Source of the DNA: Flavobacterium daemonense
Lineage (GTDB): Bacteria; Bacteroidota; Bacteroidia; Flavobacteriales; Flavobacteriaceae
Length of the DNA stretch: 64,000 nt
Direction: 5' to 3'
Assembly (NCBI RefSeq): GCF_007341385.1
Contig: NZ_VJYD01000020.1
Coordinates: 1 to 64,000 of the forward strand
The notes beneath the pieces were generated by a model. The model was not told the DNA's origin. It did no database searches and saw nothing but the letters and a program-made list of their open reading frames with translations. This document shows positions 60,527 through 64,000 of this stretch, in pieces. The stretch's first letter is position 1, and the number at the start of each line of letters is the position of its first letter. Made by a program: the position numbers and the translations under genes.

Positions 60527-61570
60527 TTAATTCTCATCTTCCGTATTATGTGACTTTACATACGTACGCCATTTTTCAATACAATCTTGAAAATCTTGTG
60601 GAAGTTCTGTATCAAAACGCATCATTTCACCAGTATTTGGATGAACAAATCCAAGCGTTTTAGCGTGCAAAGCCTGACGAGGCAAAGCTTTGAAACAATT
60701 ATCAATAAACTGTTTGTATTTTGTAAATGTCGTACCTTTCAAAATCAAATGTCCGCCGTAACGCTCGTCATTAAATAAAGGATGACCAATATGCTTCATA
60801 TGTGCACGAATTTGGTGTGTTCTTCCTGTTTCTAATTTGCAAGAAATCAAAGTCACATAACCAAAACGTTCCAAAACTTTATAATGCGTAATAGCAGGTT
60901 TTCCAATTTCCGGATCTGCAAAAACAGCCATTTGCATTCTGTCTTTCAAATGTCTTGCAAGGTTTCCTTCAATTGTTCCGCTTTCTTCTGCAACATTTCC
61001 CCAAACAAGCGCAATATATTCTCGCTCAGTAGTTTTAGCTTCAAATTGTTTTGCCAAATGCGTCATCGCCGCTTCCGTTTTGGCCACAACCAAAAGCCCA
61101 GAAGTATCCTTATCAATTCGGTGAACTAAACCTGGACGCTCACTGCTGTTCATTGGCAAATTATCAAAATGATGTGCCAAAGCGTTTACAAGAGTTCCTG
61201 TATAATTTCCGTGACCCGGATGCACCACCATTCCTGGCTCTTTATTGATTAGTAAAAGAGCATCATCTTCATAAACAATATTCAACGGAATATCCTCAGG
61301 AAGAATATGGTTTTCAAACGGCGGATGTGACAGCATTACCGTAATCACATCAAAGGGTTTTACTTTGTAATTTGATTTTACCGGAATATCATTTACAAAG
61401 ATATTTCCGTTCGTTGCCGCATTCTGAATTTTATTTCGCGTGGCATTCGGAATCAAATACATTAAATATTTGTCAATACGCAAGAACGTCTGACCTTTTG
61501 GGACTTCAAATCTGTAATGTTCGAATAATTCGTCTTCCAGATCTAAATTTTCTTCAATATTATTGTTCAT
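60527..61570 (-). CDS. rluD: RluD-type 23S rRNA pseudouridine synthase
   Basis: Makes pseudouridines in large-subunit rRNA (helix 69 in E. coli). From the ATG at 61570 it has 347 residues: an S4 RNA-binding domain at 20-90 (FLRIDKYLMYLI, ATNGNIFVND) and the catalytic domain with Asp153 in GLVHRIDKDTSGLLVVAK, then KLETGRTHQIRAHMKHIGHP and a PLFNDERYGG loop. The frame continues to 61621, but it then overlaps the PASTA gene. It overlaps that gene's stop by 11 bases, so both are co-translated. Which of RluA/C/D it equals is inferred from length and the S4 domain. Confidence 0.9.
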   Translation of the reverse strand: MNNNIEENLDLEDELFEHYRFEVPKGQTFLRIDKYLMYLIPNATRNKIQNAATNGNIFVNDIPVKSNYKVKPFDVITVMLSHPPFENHILPEDIPLNIVYEDDALLLINKEPGMVVHPGHGNYTGTLVNALAHHFDNLPMNSSERPGLVHRIDKDTSGLLVVAKTEAAMTHLAKQFEAKTTEREYIALVWGNVAEESGTIEGNLARHLKDRMQMAVFADPEIGKPAITHYKVLERFGYVTLISCKLETGRTHQIRAHMKHIGHPLFNDERYGGHLILKGTTFTKYKQFIDNCFKALPRQALHAKTLGFVHPNTGEMMRFDTELPQDFQDCIEKWRTYVKSHNTEDEN

Positions 61571-62180
61571 CTTTTGGTGTTTCTGCAGGCACTGCTGTAC
61601 TATCTGTTGCCTGGCTATCATCTACATAACTCGCTTTTCCGTCACCTAAAACCAAATCAATTTTAGACGCTTTCAAAACGCGGTCTCCTACTTTTAAATT
61701 TCTTCCTTTGTAACGCATTTCAAGAACCATATCTTTTCCAAGATTCGGAATATAAGTAATCGTTCCCGGCTCAAGCCCTAAAGCTTTCAATGTTGGAACA
61801 GCCTCACGATATGTTTTCTCAATTAAATCAGGAATTTTAACCGAAGAAAAACCCGAAGCATTAATTTTAATATATATTTTACGTCCTACTTTCACCATCG
61901 TTCCCGGTAACGGATCTTGCTCAACAACGCTGAATTTTGGATATTCACTTCTGTAATCAACACTATCCAAAAGCACATAATCCAAGTCCAGTTCATCCAA
62001 TTTCTCTTCAACCTGTTCTTCTGTTAATCTTGCTAAATTCGGAACCGCAATTTCGTGTCCGTGATCCGTTGTAAAAGTCAACCAATGCATAAACAAATAC
62101 CCTAAAACTGCAATGATAGCAGCCGCACTCAATAATTGTAAAAAAAATACGCGGCTAGTTAAATACTTACGTAAACTCAT
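61560..62180 (-). CDS. PASTA-domain membrane protein
   Basis: A 206-residue protein starting with ATG at 62180. One membrane helix lies at about 12-33 (FFLQLLSAAAIIAVLGYLF), then three PASTA modules at about 44-110, 112-160 and 160-192 (VEEKLDELDLDYVLLDSVD, SVVEQDPLPGTMVKVGRKIY, VKIPDLIEKTYREAVPTL). A longer frame to 62348 includes a repeat element and is not used. PASTA domains bind peptidoglycan or muropeptides in Gram-positive kinases; here there is no kinase. Its neighbours are RluD and, beyond the repeats, ddl. Confidence 0.87.
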   Translation of the reverse strand: MSLRKYLTSRVFFLQLLSAAAIIAVLGYLFMHWLTFTTDHGHEIAVPNLARLTEEQVEEKLDELDLDYVLLDSVDYRSEYPKFSVVEQDPLPGTMVKVGRKIYIKINASGFSSVKIPDLIEKTYREAVPTLKALGLEPGTITYIPNLGKDMVLEMRYKGRNLKVGDRVLKASKIDLVLGDGKASYVDDSQATDSTAVPAETPKDEQ

Positions 62181-62200
62181 AAATTTATTTTTAGTTGTCG

Positions 62201-62208
62201 CAAAGATA
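62201..62208 (-). promoter_or_regulatory. TAnnTTTG promoter box for the PASTA-rluD transcript
   Basis: On the minus strand TATCTTTG matches the -7 consensus 20 bases before the ATG at 62180. This supports the short PASTA protein. Confidence 0.55.
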
Positions 62209-62299
62209 AAGTATTTCATTTCAAAAAAAATGATAATTTTGTTTAAAACAAGAAAGATGCGCGATTGAGTTCCTGAGCAAAGTCTAAGGATAATTTTCA

Positions 62300-62375
62300 G
62301 AAGCTGTTTCCTGCTGTCCGCTGTATCTTTTGCGCCGAACCCCGGCACAAAAGGATGCCGCTTCCATCAGGGCTA
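62300..62375 (-). ncRNA. Candidate structured RNA element, copy 2
   Basis: On the minus strand it reads TAGCCCTGATGGAAGCGGCA, then TCCTTTTGTGCCGGGGTTCG and GCGCAAAAGATACAGCGGAC, ending with AGCAGGAAACAGCTTC. The start and end words match copy 1 at 15381-15523. The middle is a short, GC-rich hairpin (GTGCCGGGGTTCGGCGC) instead of the long one in copy 1. Together the copies suggest a conserved closing structure with interchangeable inner stems. Confidence 0.5.
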
Positions 62376-62426
62376 GGGCACTCGGTTTCAAAAGAAGATT
62401 TTGTTTTTATTTAAATAACGACAGTT

Positions 62427-62503
62427 TTGTCAGGCTGAGCGAAGTCGAAGCCCCTCGCAAAGTGATTCAGCAAACGAGGCTTCGACTTCGCTCAGCCTGA
62501 CAA
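62427..62503. repeat. Inverted repeat of GTCAGGCTGAGCGAAGTCGA type
   Basis: Left arm 62427-62457 and right arm 62475-62503 are near-perfect reverse complements around the word GTCAGGCTGAGCGAAGTCGA, separated by 17 bases. A single arm recurs at 63655-63680. The rest of the 441-base gap 62181-62621 holds copy 2 of the RNA-like element and AT-rich sequence with AACGATTAAAC-type direct repeats just before ddl. Confidence 0.8.
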
Positions 62504-62621
62504 ACGAATGAATAAAAAAATTCCAGAAAATTCGAGAAATTCGTGGCAAAAAAACCAAATTAACGATTAAACGAATCAACGGTTAAACAAATTAACGATT
62601 AAACAAATAAACAAAAAGTCA

Positions 62622-63593
62622 ATGAAAAACATTGCCATCATCATGGGCGGATATTCAAGCGAATACAAAATTTCGCTTATCAGCGGAAACGTTGTGTACC
62701 AATATCTTGACAAAAAAAAATACAACGGATTCCGAATTCATATCTTCAAAGAAAAATGGGTTTATGTAGATGCAAACGACGCTGAATTCCCAATCGATAG
62801 AAACGATTTTTCTGTAACCGTAAACGGCGAAAAAATTACTTTCGACTGCGTTTTCAATGCCATTCATGGAACTCCAGGCGAAGATGGTTTAATGCAGGCT
62901 TATTTTGAGTTGTTAGGCATTCCGCAATCATCTTGCGATTATTACCAATCAGCTTTGACTTTTAACAAAAGAGATTTACTATCAGTTTTAAAACCATACG
63001 GAATCAAAACGGCTATTTCTTATTACTTGAACAAAGGAGATGCAATCAATACCGAAGAAATTGTTAAAAAAGTAGGTTTGCCATGTTTCGTAAAACCGAA
63101 TAAAGCGGGTTCTAGTTTCGGAATCTCAAAAGTAAAATCGGAAGCAGAACTTCCTATCGCAATTGAAGTTGCATACAAAGAAGACAACGAAATCATCATT
63201 GAAAGTTTCCTTGACGGAACTGAAGTTTCTGTGGGAGTAATCAATTACAAAGGCGAAATCAAAGTTTTACCAATCACTGAAATTGTTTCAGACAATGATT
63301 TCTTCGATTATGAAGCCAAATACGAAGGAAAATCACAAGAAATCACACCAGCCAGAATCTCTGACGAATTGACTAGGAAAGTTGGAGAAACGGCAAAACG
63401 TGCTTACGAAGTCTTGAAAATGAAAGGTTTCTCACGAAGCGAATTCATCATCGTTGATAACGAACCATACATGTTGGAGATGAATACAATTCCGGGTTTA
63501 ACAACCGAAAGTTTGATTCCGCAACAAGCAAAAGCAGCCGGAATTTCTCTGGAAGATTTATTTACAAATGCAATTGAGTTGGCGCTTTCTTAA
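62622..63593 (+). CDS. ddl: D-alanine--D-alanine ligase
   Basis: ATP-dependent enzyme that makes D-Ala-D-Ala for peptidoglycan. The 323 residues contain the ATP-grasp plan: NIAIIMGGYSSEYKISLISG at 3-22, AIHGTPGEDGLMQAYFELLG near 86, LPCFVKPNKAGSSFGISKV near 153, DGTEVSVGVINYKGEIKVLP near 198, DYEAKYEGKSQEITPARI near 228 and YMLEMNTIPGLTTESLIPQQ near 288. A terminator follows at 63609, so coaD is not in the same message by default. Confidence 0.96.
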   Translation: MKNIAIIMGGYSSEYKISLISGNVVYQYLDKKKYNGFRIHIFKEKWVYVDANDAEFPIDRNDFSVTVNGEKITFDCVFNAIHGTPGEDGLMQAYFELLGIPQSSCDYYQSALTFNKRDLLSVLKPYGIKTAISYYLNKGDAINTEEIVKKVGLPCFVKPNKAGSSFGISKVKSEAELPIAIEVAYKEDNEIIIESFLDGTEVSVGVINYKGEIKVLPITEIVSDNDFFDYEAKYEGKSQEITPARISDELTRKVGETAKRAYEVLKMKGFSRSEFIIVDNEPYMLEMNTIPGLTTESLIPQQAKAAGISLEDLFTNAIELALS

Positions 63594-63608
63594 AGATGCT
63601 AAGATACT

Positions 63609-63643
63609 AAGGTTCTGAGATTCTACGATTTCAGAACCTTTTT
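63609..63643 (+). terminator. Rho-independent terminator after ddl
   Basis: AAGGTTCTGA and TCAGAACCTT enclose an irregular loop and are followed by T5, 16 bases after the ddl stop. The stem includes the CTAAGGTTCTGAG word that also occurs near 37780. Confidence 0.75.
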
Positions 63644-63654
63644 AATTTATACAA

Positions 63655-63680
63655 TTGTCAGGCTGAGCGAAGTCGAAGCC
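63655..63680. repeat. Single arm of the GTCAGGCTGAGCG repeat
   Basis: Matches the left arm at 62427 over about 25 bases, without a complementary second arm nearby. Confidence 0.7.
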
Positions 63681-63732
63681 CAAAAACTTTGAACCTTTGT
63701 CACTCTGTACCTTTGAACCTAAAAAACAAAAA

Positions 63733-64000
63733 ATGCGAAAAGCCATATTTCCTGGATCATTTGACCCAATTACACTTGGACACGAAGATATTATCAAAAG
63801 AGGAATTTCTTTATTTGATGAAATCGTAATTGCGATTGGTGTCAATGCCGAAAAAAAATACATGTTTTCACTCGAAGAAAGAAAACGCTTCATTGAAGAA
63901 ACTTTCAAAGACGAACCAAAAATTTCGGTGATTACTTATGAAGGACTTACTATTGATTTGGCACATAAACTAAAAGCCAATTTTATTTTAAGAGGTCTTC
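63733..64000 (+). CDS. coaD: Phosphopantetheine adenylyltransferase, 5' part (runs off the window)
   Basis: Fourth step of coenzyme A synthesis: transfers AMP from ATP to 4'-phosphopantetheine. The first 89 codons are in the window. MRKAIFPGSFDPITLGHEDI shows the nucleotidyltransferase GSFDPITLGH motif with the catalytic His, and KKYMFSLEERKRFIEETFKD follows in the normal place, with the final visible residues FILRGL as expected of the RGLR motif. The gene continues past 64000. Confidence 0.95.
   Translation, partial: MRKAIFPGSFDPITLGHEDIIKRGISLFDEIVIAIGVNAEKKYMFSLEERKRFIEETFKDEPKISVITYEGLTIDLAHKLKANFILRGL

Noticed and set aside
61571..61621. Longer N-terminus for the RluD-type enzyme
   Set aside because: The extra residues overlap the PASTA coding end and resemble no part of the family; the ATG at 61570 leads straight into the normal start of the protein.
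62181..62348. Longer PASTA protein
   Set aside because: The added part runs through the structured repeat element at 62300 and the promoter box at 62201.

Overview
The window is chromosomal DNA from a flavobacterium, most like the Flavobacterium johnsoniae group. Signs of this are AT-rich composition, A-rich leaders without clear Shine-Dalgarno sequences, TAnnTTTG promoter boxes (6110, 15567, 41349), a protein with a type IX secretion sorting domain (52426-54012), a SusC/SusD polysaccharide locus, and many palindromic intergenic repeats. No rRNA, tRNA or CRISPR array was found. The taxonomic call is inference from these traits.

Layout. 163-7277 is core genome: folP, a DUF1599 protein, a DoxX/MauE membrane protein, a thioredoxin-like lipoprotein, tpiA, prmA and clpS. 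At 8100-11898 a 3.8-kb IS1595/ISXO2-type transposon has inserted into a sterol desaturase family gene. Its 8-bp target duplication (attaatta) is intact, its ends are inverted repeats, and deleting the element plus one duplication restores the reading frame. It carries its transposase, an overlapping P63C-domain gene and three unknown cargo genes. 12430-19032 holds a lysoplasmalogenase-like gene, small envelope genes, a frameshifted arylamine N-acetyltransferase, kdsA, a YiiX-like hydrolase and a Coq4-like protein. The last two share a 28-bp leader motif.

20794-36510 is a minus-strand polysaccharide utilisation locus: membrane-bound sensor/regulator, SusC, SusD, LamG lipoprotein, GH144-type endo-beta-1,2-glucanase, esterase, GH3 beta-glucosidase, glycerophosphodiester phosphodiesterase and a GH43 protein. 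The GH144 plus GH3 pair points to beta-1,2-glucan. The esterase and phosphodiesterase would suit a glucan decorated with acyl and phosphoglycerol groups, such as proteobacterial periplasmic glucans.

36589-44299 contains ackA-pta, corA, a REP-associated tyrosine transposase (RAYT) surrounded by four copies of its likely 33-bp REP palindrome, and dnaK. The dnaK leader has a sigma-54-like promoter and an array of TGACA/TGTCA motifs. 44566-54012 is accessory: small membrane proteins, an antiporter, a NERD protein, and two decayed genes (51014-51643 and 51781-52232). The second decayed gene is a degraded paralogue of the intact gene at 48819. 54220-64000 returns to core functions: thioesterase, sulfurtransferase, ABC ATPase, RluD-type pseudouridine synthase, PASTA protein, ddl and the start of coaD.

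Two copies of a structured intergenic element (15381-15523 and 62300-62375, opposite strands) resemble a non-coding RNA family. The most notable items are the cargo-bearing transposon, the glucan locus with decoration-removing enzymes, the RAYT/REP cluster, the dnaK promoter region and the paired structured elements.
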